Source of the DNA: Candidatus Fredericiella danica
GTDB taxonomy: Bacteria > Chloroflexota > Anaerolineae > Caldilineales > Caldilineaceae
Direction: 5' to 3'
Assembly (NCBI GenBank): GCA_016713335.1
Contig: JADJPH010000039.1
Coordinates: 9,107-73,106 of the forward strand
Length of the DNA stretch: 64,000 nucleotides
Shown: positions 30,632 to 40,644 of the stretch, one piece after another
How positions within the stretch are numbered: the first letter of the stretch is position 1
How the letters are laid out: the number at the start of each line of letters is the position of its first letter
Position numbers and translations under genes: made by a program
The notes under the pieces: model-generated
Told to the model about the DNA's origin: nothing
The model's input: only the letters and a program-made list of their open reading frames with translations
Databases searched by the model: none

Positions 30632-31173
30632 ATGGCGAATGTAGATGATCCGTGGAATTCCAGCGTGCGCTCAGTGAGGGCGCCTGGTTGCTACGCACCA
30701 ATCAGCCCGCTGAAGCGCTGGAGAAACTAATCCCCCTGTATGATGTCGCCCCCACCAATGTTGATGTCGCTATCAACGTCGGTGGCGCCTATATTTTGCA
30801 GGGCAAGTGGAACAAGGCAGTCAAGGTTTTGAGCAAAGCTGCCGAACTGCACCCTGACAATGTGATGGTTTGGACCAACCTGGGCGCCGCCTATCTAGGA
30901 CGTCTCGAATTATCAGGTCCCCAACAGCAGGCGCGCGCGATCCGCGCCTATGAGCGGGCGCTGGAAATCGACCCCAAAACGCACAATCTTCATTATCATC
31001 TTGGCTTGATCCACAAAGATCGCGGTGATCTTGAACGCTCGGCAACTGCGTTCCGGCAGGCGCTTGAGGTGGATCCCAACGATCGCGACGCCAAACGCTG
31101 GCTGGATCGAATTGACGAGATCATGCAGGCGCAGGCTGCGAGTGCGAATGGCGACGGAGCGAGCGGCGCATGA
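30632..31173 (+). CDS. TPR-repeat protein
   Basis: About 180 residues with four tetratricopeptide-type repeats: GAWLLRTNQPAEALEKLIPLYDVAPTN, INVGGAYILQGKWNKAVKVLSKAAELHPDN, WTNLGAAYLGRL...RAIRAYERALEIDPKT, YHLGLIHKDRGDLERSATAFRQALEVDPND. The open frame starts at GTG 30652; an ATG at 30632 (MANVDDP) joins it if one G is missing in CCGTGG. Its TGA overlaps the ATG of the FecR-like gene, so the two are coupled. Confidence 0.82.
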
Positions 31174-32465
31174 GTACGGAGTTGACCGGTTCAACACCGG
31201 CCGGGTTTGGGAGTGGCCCACAGCCCGCCGAAACGCCCGGATTTGAAACGCGCCATAATATCGAACGCATCGCCTGGATCGTTCTTTTTTCTGCGTTTGC
31301 GGTCTTCATGGTGTTGCTGATTGCGGCGCCCTTGACCATCAATTACACCGTGCAAACGGCAACAGCCGCACAGACGGCCACCATCGACCCCACAGGTACG
31401 ATCTTGCTGACGCCACCGGGCGCCACGGAAGCCATCGCCCTGACGGACTTACGCAAAGATGTCGTCGAAGGCAGCGTGGTCGATGCAGTCGAAAACGGCA
31501 CCCAGGCGACCATCCGGCTGATCAGCGAAGGTTCGGGCGATGAGGCGCTGGGCAGTATCCAGCTCTATTCGGGGGCGCGTCTGGATTTGGCTACGATGCG
31601 CAGCCCCATGTTTGAAGCCAGCGACCAACCTTATCAAGCCCGCCTCAAGTTGGAGCGCGGCCAGGCGCGTATCTTCACCGACTCCGGGCAGAAACGCCCG
31701 GTGCGTGTACTGCTCGAAACCCCGCATGGCGAAATCGCATTGGATACGGGCAGCTATCAGGTGGCGGTGACACCTGAACAGACCGATATCACAGTAAGCG
31801 CCGGTGCAGCCACTTTGATGAAACCTGACAAGCCTGCGCTGGTCGTCGATGAAGGTCTGCGCGCGTGGATCACCGCAGACAGTATCGCCGGCGCGGCTGT
31901 CTCAGCGACGCAAAATCTGTTACGGAACGGCAACTTTACCGAGCCAATGCGCGACACGTGGGAGAGCTATGTGCTTGCGCAAAATGTGACACCCGGTAAA
32001 GTGAATATCATGGACCGCGACGGCCGCCGCGTGGCCTACTTTGTGCGGCAGGGGGAAGACAATGTGCCGACTGAGGTTGGCATCCGCCAGCAGGTCAATA
32101 AAGATATCAACGTCTACGACAAGGTCTTTCTCCAACTGGATGTTAAACTGCTGTTCCAGAGTTTGCCCGGCGCAGGATATCTCAGCTCGGAATATCCGTT
32201 GCGTGTCGAAGTCGCCTATACCGACGTCTATGGTAAGCAGTTGACGTGGGGGCATGGGTTCTACTTTCGTGATCCCGAAAACCCGAATTGGCAGATTGTC
32301 GGTGGCCAGCAGATCCAACCATTCAATTGGTTCACCTATCGCTCGCCGAACCTGATGGAATTGCTCAAGGACACGCGACCGGCGCGCATCGACAGTATTC
32401 GCATCTACGCGAGTGGCTGGAATTACCAGAGCATGGTGAGCGAAGTCTATCTGGAAGCCGAATAG
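31170..32465 (+). CDS. Membrane-anchored protein with FecR-like domain
   Basis: A 431-residue protein with one membrane helix at about residues 32-54 (IAWIVLFSAFAVFMVLLIAAPLTI) and a large outer region. Residues about 70-235 resemble a FecR-type fold (EGSVVDAVENGTQATIRLISE, LERGQARIFTDSGQKRPVRVLLETPHGEIALDTGSYQVAVTPEQTDITVSAGAATL). The C-terminal 190 residues (NLLRNGNFTEPMRDTWESYVL ... LEAE) look like a jelly-roll carbohydrate-binding-type domain. No sigma factor is adjacent, so this is probably structural rather than FecR signalling. Confidence 0.72.
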   Translation: MSTELTGSTPAGFGSGPQPAETPGFETRHNIERIAWIVLFSAFAVFMVLLIAAPLTINYTVQTATAAQTATIDPTGTILLTPPGATEAIALTDLRKDVVEGSVVDAVENGTQATIRLISEGSGDEALGSIQLYSGARLDLATMRSPMFEASDQPYQARLKLERGQARIFTDSGQKRPVRVLLETPHGEIALDTGSYQVAVTPEQTDITVSAGAATLMKPDKPALVVDEGLRAWITADSIAGAAVSATQNLLRNGNFTEPMRDTWESYVLAQNVTPGKVNIMDRDGRRVAYFVRQGEDNVPTEVGIRQQVNKDINVYDKVFLQLDVKLLFQSLPGAGYLSSEYPLRVEVAYTDVYGKQLTWGHGFYFRDPENPNWQIVGGQQIQPFNWFTYRSPNLMELLKDTRPARIDSIRIYASGWNYQSMVSEVYLEAE

Positions 32466-32525
32466 ACCCACTTCGATGGTGGAACTGTGGGAGCGCTCCT
32501 TGAATCCCCGAATTTCTCGATTCCC

Positions 32526-34231
32526 ATGACGATACGGCGCATATGGTACGTGGCCGTACTGCTGCTATACCTCCTCCTTGCGTGCTATCAACTGGAACTG
32601 CCAGGTCTCCATTATGACGAGGCCAAAGAGGCCGGCGTCAACGCCATGGAAATGCTGACCGGTGCGCCGATCAGCGCCTTTCGTGGCGCAGGCATCGCCA
32701 TCGGCGGGCGCACCTACCCGCTCATGGTCCAAGACTATATCGGGGCGCTTAATGTATACCTGGCGCTGCCATTGTTAGGGTTGACCGGCGTTGGCGTCCC
32801 CAATCTGCGCATTCTGCCTGTGCTGACCGGGTTGGCGGCGCTCATCCTATTGGAACGCGCCGTGTCGGAGTGGGTGAGACGCAGCCGGGCCCAGGGTGGT
32901 CTGTCGTCCTCAGGTTTGATTGCGATCACATTATTGGCCGCGGCGCCCAGCTTCGTGTTCTGGGCGCGTCAGGGCATCTTTGTGACAAACCTGACGTTGC
33001 CGTTCGTCTTCCTGTGTATCTGGCAGGGGTTGCGGTGGCTGCGCACCGGCAGCGCTGGTGCTCTGATTGCCGCTGCTCTGGCCGGCGGGCTTGCGATCTA
33101 CGCCAAACTCATCGCCGTCTGGGTGGTGGCGCCGTTTGCCGTGTTGGCCGGCGGTTGGTGGCTGGTTCGGCGTTGGCGTATACCCGAAGCCACGCCGCGG
33201 CTCGCCTGGAGAAGCGCACTGCTGGCGATGCTTGCCTTCCTGGCGCCGCTGACGCCGCTGCTCCTCTTCAATTGGCAGAGTGGTGGCACGTTGACCAGTG
33301 TCGGCAGCAATTTACGGCAGAGCTATTACGGTGTTGAAAATGCGAATGTGCTCGGCAATCTAGCCGTTCGCGCCAACCAGGTGGTCCAAAGTCTGCGCGG
33401 GAATTTTTTCTGGTACCTGGGCGGTTTGCATGCGAATGGGCTTGCGCCGTGGTTGGCATTGGTCGCGTTGATCGCCGGGCTGTGGCGCGATTGGCGGCGC
33501 GTCCTGCCACCCCTGATTTTGACCGGCGCGGCATTTGGCGCCAGTCTTTTCACCATCAGCGATCTTTTCATCACACATTATGCGCTCATCGAGCCGTTGA
33601 TCGTTGGCACGGTTGCCATTGCCCTCGGCAGTTGGCTGGAAGGCGGTCAGCGCGCCCGTATCAACCGCACCGGACAGGCTGGCGTAAGCGGAGTCGAACC
33701 ATCCTGGCGCGGCCGGAGCAGAATCCCGGCGTTTGTTGTGTCGCTGGTAGTGGTACTCTGGCTGGTCGCCGATCTGGCGGCCACGGTCCAATATCATGGC
33801 GATCTGGCGCGCAGCGGTGGGTTGGCCGATCATTCAGACGCCAACTATCATTTGGCCTATCATCTGCAATACAATGGCATGGGCGCGCCCATCGCGCTTG
33901 ATTGGGGGATGGACGCACCGGTGCGTTACCTGACCAACGGCGCGGTTACGCCGATTGAGATCTTTGGCTATGCAACGCCAGAGAGACCCGATTCGGACTT
34001 TCAGAAACGTCTGGCGCTCTTTCTGCCGAACGTCGATAACCGTTACCTGCTCCATGCCCCGAACGCAACGGTATTTCGGGGCCGGCGAAGCTTTCTTGTC
34101 GGCAGTGGCTGTGATTGGGCCGGGAAGCGGTATTGGAGACGCAGTTTGGGCAGCGCGACGGCACTCCGCTATATGAGATCTGGCGCGTTAGCGTAGACGT
34201 GCCCGTTAATGCAAAACCGCACCTACGATAA
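32526..34231 (+). CDS. GT39/ArnT-like membrane glycosyltransferase (3' frame breaks)
   Basis: Polytopic lipid-linked sugar transferase of the PMT/GT-C type. The N-terminal loop after the first helix has LELPGLHYDEAKEAGVNAMEML with the acidic pair expected for catalysis, followed by about ten helices. The C-terminal periplasmic part changes frame twice: NATVFRGR, then EAFLSAVAVIG, then REAVLETQFGQRDGTPLYEIWRVSVDVPVN, stopping at 34231 rather than at 34196. Two extra bases in G/C runs explain this. A GTG at 32487 is an alternative start. Likely glycosylates envelope material made with the neighbouring FecR-like protein. Confidence 0.8.
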
Positions 34232-34277
34232 TTGACCATGGCATGTTCGAACCGAGAAAGTGGTATTCATAGTATAC

Positions 34278-34577
34278 ATGGGACAACTAAAACTTGAGCT
34301 GGCACGCCAAGATGGCGCCCCTCAGTACGCCGGACTTTATACGCTGACGCCGCAGGCACTTGTGTTGAACGCGCGCATCGGAAGTGTTGGGTTTGCCTGG
34401 GTCTGGCCCATCGGGGTGGTGGCGACGCGCGCAGGAGTGTCACAGCGGATACCGATTGTTGATGCGACAAGGTGGGTGCAGTTTTCACTCTGGTTTAGTG
34501 TGGTCGTCGCCGGTCTGGTAATCTGGTTGGATCGGCGGTGGAAATCAGGCGCGACAGCAAGAAAGAAGGAAAAATGA
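34278..34577 (+). CDS. Small membrane-anchored protein, unknown
   Basis: About 99 residues with a C-terminal hydrophobic helix (FSLWFSVVVAGLVIWLDRRW) and a basic tail KSGATARKKEK. In-frame GTG 34260 is an alternative start. Its TGA overlaps the ATG of the GerW-like gene. Since GerW-type proteins are often paired with a DUF2953-like or other membrane partner, it may be that partner, but I see no sequence proof. Confidence 0.6.
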   Translation: MGQLKLELARQDGAPQYAGLYTLTPQALVLNARIGSVGFAWVWPIGVVATRAGVSQRIPIVDATRWVQFSLWFSVVVAGLVIWLDRRWKSGATARKKEK

Positions 34578-34978
34578 ACGAGCCGAATGAAGGATTTCAG
34601 GCGCAAGCTGTTGGGAGCGTTGGCGAGGCGACCGACCTGATTGGCCGTCTTTTTGACGTGGCTGCTTCCGGTGCGGTCTTTGGGACGCCGGCGACGTCCG
34701 GCGAGCGAACAATCGTCACCGCGTCGGAGCTTTCCGTGGCGATGGGGGTTGGGGTTGGCGAAGGTCCCGACGCAGCGGGGCAAGGTGGTGGCGGTGGCGG
34801 GTTCTCATTTGGCCGGCCGGTGGCCGTGGTGATTGTGGAGCCGCAGGGCGTACGCGTCGAACCGGTTGTGGACGTGACCAAGGTTGCGATTGCCATGTTC
34901 ACGGCGCTCGGGGCGATGTTTATCGCGTGGAGCCGGATGCGGCGTGGTGCGCGATGTCGATATCGCCTCCTACTCTAG
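34574..34978 (+). CDS. GerW/YtfJ-family sporulation-type protein
   Basis: A 134-residue protein with the family features: DLIGRLFDVAASGAVFGTPATSGERTIVTASELSVAMGVGVGEG, a glycine-rich GGGGGGFSFGRPVAVVIVEPQGVRVEPVVD, and a C-terminal hydrophobic helix VAIAMFTALGAMFIAW. In Bacillus, GerW is made in the mother cell; homologues occur widely in non-spore-formers with unknown role. AAGGA lies 5-6 bases before the ATG. Its end overlaps the start of the dehydratase. Confidence 0.85.
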   Translation: MNEPNEGFQAQAVGSVGEATDLIGRLFDVAASGAVFGTPATSGERTIVTASELSVAMGVGVGEGPDAAGQGGGGGGFSFGRPVAVVIVEPQGVRVEPVVDVTKVAIAMFTALGAMFIAWSRMRRGARCRYRLLL

Positions 34979-35925
34979 CGGATGTATTTGCCGCCCAGCG
35001 CACGATCTCACCCTATTTGCGCCCGACACCACTCCATCATTATCCGCAGTTGGATCAGGCGCTGGGAGCAACGGTGTACGTGAAGCATGAAAATTACCAG
35101 CCCATCGGCGCCTTCAAAGTGCGCGGCGGCATCAACTTCATGGCGCACCTGGCGCCGGAAGAACGTGCGCGTGGGGTCGTGACGGCATCGACGGGCAACC
35201 ATGGCCAGTCGATTGCCTACGCCGCGCAATTGTTTGGCGTGCGGGCCGTCATCGTCGTGCCCGAGGGGGCCAACCGGGTGAAGGTTGAGGCGATGCGCGC
35301 GTATGGTGCGGAGATCGTCTTTGCCGGCGCCGATTTTGAAGCCAGCAAGCGCCACGGCCGCGATTTGGAACGTACGCAAGGACTCCGCTTCATCTCATCT
35401 GGTGATGAGCCGTCGTTGATTGCCGGCGTAGGCACGCACACCCTTGAAATCCTAGAAGCCGAACCGAAGATCGATGTCATCATCGTGCCTGTGGGTGGGG
35501 GCAGCGGCGCGGCAGGGGCGGCGCTCGTGGCAAAGAGCATCAATCCGCGCATTCAGGTGGTTGCGGTGCAGGCGAGCGGTGCACCCGCCGGCTTTCTGAC
35601 CTGGCAAGCGCATGCGGCAAAAACCGCCGCGATCCAGACCTTTGCGGGTGGGCTCGCTACCGGCGAGCCGTTTATGCTGCCCCAGCGGATGATGTGGGAG
35701 TATGTGGACGACTTTGTGCTGGTCAGCGACGAAGAGATGATGCAGGCGGTGCGCATGTTCCTGGAGAAAGCCAAGACGTTGGCTGAGCCGGCCGGCGCGG
35801 CCCCGCTCGCCGCGGCCCGCGCATTAGGGCCAAGGCTGGCCGGGAAACGGGTGGCGCTCATCTTGAGCGGCGGCAATATTTCGCCCGAGGAACTCACCCT
35901 TTGTCTGGAGCGTACGGTGAGTTGA
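34954..35925 (+). CDS. Threonine/serine dehydratase (PLP fold type II)
   Basis: A 323-residue PLP enzyme deaminating threonine or serine to 2-oxo acid. It shows YVKHENYQPIGAFKVRGGINFM (PLP lysine near residue 53), TASTGNHGQSIAYAA, VPVGGGSGAAGAAL phosphate-binding loop and LILSGGNIS at the C terminus. It lacks the regulatory ACT-like domain of biosynthetic IlvA, so it is probably catabolic or a related ammonia-lyase. ATG 34954 gives the family-normal N terminus PPTLADVFAAQRTISPYLRPTPLH. Confidence 0.92.
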   Translation: MSISPPTLADVFAAQRTISPYLRPTPLHHYPQLDQALGATVYVKHENYQPIGAFKVRGGINFMAHLAPEERARGVVTASTGNHGQSIAYAAQLFGVRAVIVVPEGANRVKVEAMRAYGAEIVFAGADFEASKRHGRDLERTQGLRFISSGDEPSLIAGVGTHTLEILEAEPKIDVIIVPVGGGSGAAGAALVAKSINPRIQVVAVQASGAPAGFLTWQAHAAKTAAIQTFAGGLATGEPFMLPQRMMWEYVDDFVLVSDEEMMQAVRMFLEKAKTLAEPAGAAPLAAARALGPRLAGKRVALILSGGNISPEELTLCLERTVS

Positions 35926-35966
35926 GCCCAAGACGTCAGTGAATGGCGTTCTGGGTGGTGGTGTGC

Positions 35967-36656
35967 TTAGGCGGACATGCGCGTGAAGAACATTTCGCAT
36001 AGTTCGACAATGTCGTCCGGGCTTGCCAGCCAGCGCCAGTCCGTGACGGAGAGCACTTCGGTGTCCACCACGCCCGGCGTTGTGCGGATCCAACTCATCA
36101 CGTAGCCGATGATCGCTGAGATGTTCTTGCCCACGAGGAGCAGCATCAGATCGGCGTTGTCACTGTGATAGCAGTTGAGCAGCCACACCCGCCGCACCTG
36201 TGGGTGGGTGGGTAGATCCAGCAGTCCTTGAAAACAACGCCGGTCAAGCCCGGGCCGGACGTCGATCATCACATTCGCGGCGACCAGGTTGTTCGTGCTC
36301 ATCTCCATTTCGAGATCGAGCAGGGTGTCGATATCGGCGCGACCGCCAAACGAGAGGATCGTGCTCGTTTCGCGCACACCTTCCACACTTCGCACCATAT
36401 CCAGCATGAAGTTGTTGAATGCCAGCACGTCATGGACGAGGCAGGTGAACCGCAGGTCGGCGCGCTGACGCAGCCAGTTGATCCACAGCGGGCGCACGCC
36501 GTCACCGCGGTAGTGGCGCAGGTTGTTCAGTAGTTGTTCGCGCGCCACTTCATCCATGCCGCTGACGATATCGGCATCGACGATGGCCAGCGTTTGTTGC
36601 TGGCGCGCGGGTTTGGCGGGTTCAAGTGGGTGGTGCGGTGCGCTGTTGGTTGTCAT
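35967..36656 (-). CDS. Tandem Lrp/AsnC-type ligand-binding domain protein without HTH
   Basis: A 229-residue protein. Residues about 68-140 (LRFTCLVHDVLAFNNFMLDMVRSVEGVRETSTILSFGGRADIDTLLDLEME) and 141-229 (NNLVAANVMIDVRPGLDRRCFQGLLDLPTHPQVRRVWLLNCYHSDNADLMLLLVGKNISAIIGYVMSWIRTTPGVVDTEVLSV) are two AsnC/RAM-like alpha-beta domains. The usual N-terminal helix-turn-helix is absent; the N terminus is a short Pro-rich segment plus a helix. It may sense amino acids and act through a partner. The frame stays open upstream through the repeat cluster, so I start at ATG 36656. Confidence 0.72.
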   Translation of the reverse strand: MTTNSAPHHPLEPAKPARQQQTLAIVDADIVSGMDEVAREQLLNNLRHYRGDGVRPLWINWLRQRADLRFTCLVHDVLAFNNFMLDMVRSVEGVRETSTILSFGGRADIDTLLDLEMEMSTNNLVAANVMIDVRPGLDRRCFQGLLDLPTHPQVRRVWLLNCYHSDNADLMLLLVGKNISAIIGYVMSWIRTTPGVVDTEVLSVTDWRWLASPDDIVELCEMFFTRMSA

Positions 36657-36769
36657 ACAGTTAAGTGTATGCCGGTCCGGTGGGATCGGCAAACTCAGGG
36701 AAAGGAAGGCAGAGCCGGGGCACGCAGCGCCGATGAGCGTGAGCGGCCGGAGTGGTTCGTTGGGGGAAA

Positions 36770-37310
36770 CACCACCCTGACGGGATGGTGGTCTGATGTA
36801 ACCACAGAGCCACGCACGTGAGTAAGTGGTACGTAACAAACAGAGCCACGCACGTGAGTAAGGGTACGCGCCGGCGCAAACGGGGACGGGGGATCACCAC
36901 CCTGACGGGATGGTGCTCTGATGTCCCACAGAGCCACGCACTGAGTGGTTGCCCGGCTGCGTGCGCTACAACGGGGGACGGGGGGAAACACCACCCTGAC
37001 GGGATGGTGCTCTGATATAACCCACAGAGCCACGCACGTGAGTAAGTGGTACGTAACAAACAGAGCCACGCACGTGAGTAAGTGGTTCGCGTTGCCCAAG
37101 CCGCGGCTGCGTGCGCTGACAGACGGGGGAGGGCGGGGGATCACCACCCTGACGGGATGGCCCCGCAGAGCCCGCAGAGTGGTGGGCCGGCCAGGGGACG
37201 GGGACACCACCCTGACGGGATGGTGCTCTGATATAACCCACAGAGCACGCGAGTAAGTGGTTGCGCCGCGCGCACGGGGGGACGGGGGGATCACCACCCG
37301 ACGGAGGTGC
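36770..37310. repeat. Composite repeat cluster 2 (hairpin A and direct repeat B units)
   Basis: The 700 bases between 36657 and 37360 hold no gene. Motif A (CACCACCCTGACGGGATGG plus TGCTCTGAT) occurs at 36770, 36895, 36989, 37142, 37205 and, degenerate, 37292. Motif B (CAGAGCCACGCACGTGAGTA plus AGTGGT) occurs at 36805, 36841, 36929 (shortened), 37025, 37061 and 37241 (shortened). A and B alternate, with B often doubled and separated by ACGTAACAAA. Each A is preceded by G runs of the form GGGGACGGGGG. Long minus-strand frames through the cluster encode repeated THVRGSV-type peptides and are artefacts. Confidence 0.88.
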
Positions 37311-37360
37311 TCGACAGAGGTGCGCTGACAGTCGCAATTTGCCACGCAACACGCAACACG

Positions 37361-38155
37361 TCAGTACGGTCCTGCCTTGCTAGAACGCACCGGCGCGGTC
37401 TTGCGTACGTCGGCAACTACCTGGCGGGCGGCAGCCTCGAGAAAGGCTGCATCTGTCTGCACCGTCACCAGTTGGAAGCCTTTTTCGATCATTTGCAGCG
37501 CGTAGGCGGCTGAGTTCGTGTGCAGGCCGGCAACTTTGCCGTGGCGTCTTGCCGCTGCCAGGATCCGATCCAGTGCTTCAACCATGACTGGGTCGGTCTG
37601 GTCGGTGCGTTGCGTGCGGCCGAGCGCCAGACTCAAGTCCGCCGGTCCGATGTAAAGCGCATCGATGCCTGGCGTTGCGGCGATCTCATCCACCGCATTC
37701 AGGCCCTCGGCAGTCTCGATCATGCCGATGGCGAGGATCGTTGCATTGGCTTTCTCTGGGTAATCGTCGCCCGCATAGAGCATGGCGCGTTTGGGGCCAT
37801 AGCTGCGCATGCCCTGGGGGGGATAACGGCAGGCACTGACGAATTGCGCGGCATCCTCAGCGCTGGAAAGCATCGGGCAAATGATACCGTAGGCGCCGGC
37901 GTCCAAAAGTTTCATAATGATGCCCGGCTCATTCCAGGGGACGCGCACCAGCGGTGTGCAGTCCGTGGTGGCGATGGCCTGCAACATGGCGACGGCGCCG
38001 GCGTAGTCCATCAGCCCATGCTGCACGTCGATCGTGAGACAATCAAAGCCTGCGTGCGCCATTAACTCGGCGCTAAAGGCACTGGGAATGGTAAGCCATG
38101 CGGTGAGTGCGGCCTCACCGTTCTGCCAAAGGGTGCGGATACGATTTTCGCGCAT
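37361..38155 (-). CDS. HpcH/HpaI-family aldolase
   Basis: Class II aldolase of the 2,4-dihydroxyhept-2-ene-1,7-dioate (HpaI/GarL) type, cleaving or forming 2-oxo-3-deoxy acids. In about 264 residues: TIDVQHGLMDYAGAVAMLQAI (catalytic His), TPLVRVPWNEPGIIMKLLDAGAYGIICPML, GPKRAMLYAGDDY, and the metal-binding Glu/Asp in AIGMIETAEGLNAVDEI and IGPADLSLALG. ATG 38155 gives MRENRIRTLWQNGEAALTAWLTIPSAF, the normal N terminus; a longer frame continues upstream. Substrate unknown. Confidence 0.92.
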   Translation of the reverse strand: MRENRIRTLWQNGEAALTAWLTIPSAFSAELMAHAGFDCLTIDVQHGLMDYAGAVAMLQAIATTDCTPLVRVPWNEPGIIMKLLDAGAYGIICPMLSSAEDAAQFVSACRYPPQGMRSYGPKRAMLYAGDDYPEKANATILAIGMIETAEGLNAVDEIAATPGIDALYIGPADLSLALGRTQRTDQTDPVMVEALDRILAAARRHGKVAGLHTNSAAYALQMIEKGFQLVTVQTDAAFLEAAARQVVADVRKTAPVRSSKAGPY

Positions 38156-38271
38156 AATCTGGAGCCTTTTTTGTCTGGAGATGACCGATGGGTTGGACTC
38201 TAGCATAGCGCGGATCGGCCTGTCAAACGGGTGCGCGCCAAGACTTGTATGCAAAGTGAAGCCCCACAAAT

Positions 38272-38299
38272 TTGACCGCCCGGTCGATTGTGCTATAAT
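38272..38299 (+). promoter_or_regulatory. Promoter of the tRNA/tuf cluster
   Basis: TTGACC (38272-38277), 16-base spacer and perfect TATAAT (38294-38299), about 57 bases before tRNA-Thr. Confidence 0.75.
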
Positions 38300-38355
38300 C
38301 TCCGAACGCGTGCGCAAGCAGCCAAGTGCAGGCGGTGGCATTCTTGGTATTAGAT

Positions 38356-38428
38356 GCCGGCGTAGCTCAGTCGGTAGAGCAGCTGTCTTGTAAACAGCAG
38401 GTCATCGGTTCAAGTCCGATCGCCGGCT
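38356..38428 (+). tRNA. tRNA-Thr (anticodon TGT)
   Basis: Acceptor GCCGGCG/CGCCGGC, anticodon stem GCTGT/ACAGC with loop CTTGTAA, T arm ATCGGTTCAAGTCCGAT, discriminator T. First of three tRNAs before tuf. Confidence 0.95.
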
Positions 38429-38480
38429 CTGCTGGCAGAGCCAGGGTAGCATAGGCTGTGTCGGCGCAGTACATTAATAG

Positions 38481-38568
<88 letters not shown>

Positions 38569-38672
38569 TTCAATTGTGAATGGCCAATCGTTCTGTGACA
38601 CGCCTGTGTGGTGTGTACGGTTGCTTTCCTGCGAAGGAAAGAAGCCGCGATTGGCGATTCACAAGCGGGTAG

Positions 38673-38745
<73 letters not shown>

Positions 38746-38803
38746 CTCCGAAGTTTGTGCACGCGGTTGCGTACTATGGCAGCTGTGTTGAGTTCAAAAG
38801 GCT

Positions 38804-38825
38804 GAGCCGCCCTTCCGGGCGGTTC
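38804..38825 (+). other. Leader hairpin before tuf
   Basis: GAGCCGCCC-TTCC-GGGCGGTTC forms a nine-pair stem with one G-U pair and no T run. It lies between the tRNAs and tuf and may mark RNA processing. Confidence 0.5.
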
Positions 38826-38901
38826 GATGTTCACAGGCCGAGTTTTCGACACAAACCGTTCGGTTAGATTTGAAAGATTCCAGTGAGGAGGCATTTTTCC
38901 A

Positions 38902-40101
<1,200 letters not shown>

Positions 40102-40109
40102 TGTCTATG

Positions 40110-40149
40110 CGGTAGACGGTGGCAGGCGAAAGCCTGGCGCCGTCTACCG
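40110..40149 (+). other. Hairpin after tuf
   Basis: CGGTAGACGG pairs perfectly with CCGTCTACCG; inside, CAGGC-GAAA-GCCTG closes a GNRA tetraloop. There is no T run, so it may be a weak terminator or a processing site ahead of tRNA-Trp. Confidence 0.6.
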
Positions 40150-40160
40150 TCCATTGTTGT

Positions 40161-40233
40161 AGGCGAGTAGCTCAACTGGCAGAGCGGCGGTCTCCAAAAC
40201 CGCAGGTTGCGGGTTCAAGTCCTGCCTCGCCTG
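40161..40233 (+). tRNA. tRNA-Trp (anticodon CCA)
   Basis: Acceptor AGGCGAG/CTCGCCT, anticodon stem GCGGT/ACCGC with loop CTCCAAA, T arm CGGGTTCAAGTCCTG, discriminator G. Its position between tuf and secE is common in many bacteria. Confidence 0.95.
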
Positions 40234-40304
40234 CCTGCACAGACCACCGGTGCGTAAAGCCCGGTGGTCGTTTTCGGAATAGAGACCATTTCTTGGGGGT
40301 CTAG

Positions 40305-40522
40305 ATGACCAAGTCCGACACGACACCGAAGCAAGAAAACCGTTTCATGCGTTGGTTCCGCGATACGCGGCCGAAATTGCCAAGGTTACCTGGCCGACAC
40401 GCGAAGAGGGACTCCGCCTGTCCGGCATCGTTCTGTTGATTACGGCGATTTCGACGATCGTGCTCTTTGCGATCGACTCGTTGTTTGGGTACATCGTAGG
40501 TCTGTTGATTCAGAACCTCTGA
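40305..40522 (+). CDS. secE: Preprotein translocase subunit SecE (frame broken once)
   Basis: Small essential membrane subunit of the SecYEG channel. From ATG 40305 the frame reads MTKSDTTPKQENRFMRWFR; after a missing base near CGCGATACGC the sequence continues YAAEIAKVTWPTREEGLRLSGIVLLITAISTIVLFAIDSLFGYIVGLLIQNL and stops at 40522. The AEIAKVTWPTREE amphipathic motif and single C-terminal helix are diagnostic. About 72 residues, normal for short SecE proteins. It precedes nusG as in most bacteria. Confidence 0.9.
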
Positions 40523-40644
40523 GTGCGTCCTCCAACGGCAATGCGTTGGTGGAGCTTTGCGGAAGTGCAGAGCCGTTAACGCAGTAGCAGGAATGCCTGA
40601 ACTCGAACATTGAGTGGGCTTGGTGGAAGACAGAGGAGAAAAAC

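Noticed and set aside
36770..37310. CRISPR array.
   Set aside because: The two repeat motifs alternate, spacing is irregular, spacers are themselves repeated or G-rich, and no cas genes are near.
36695..37345. A 216-residue minus-strand frame with repeated THVRGSV-like peptides across the repeat cluster.
   Set aside because: It is a translation of the A/B repeats; no ribosome site, no codon bias, and other frames through the cluster are open for the same reason.
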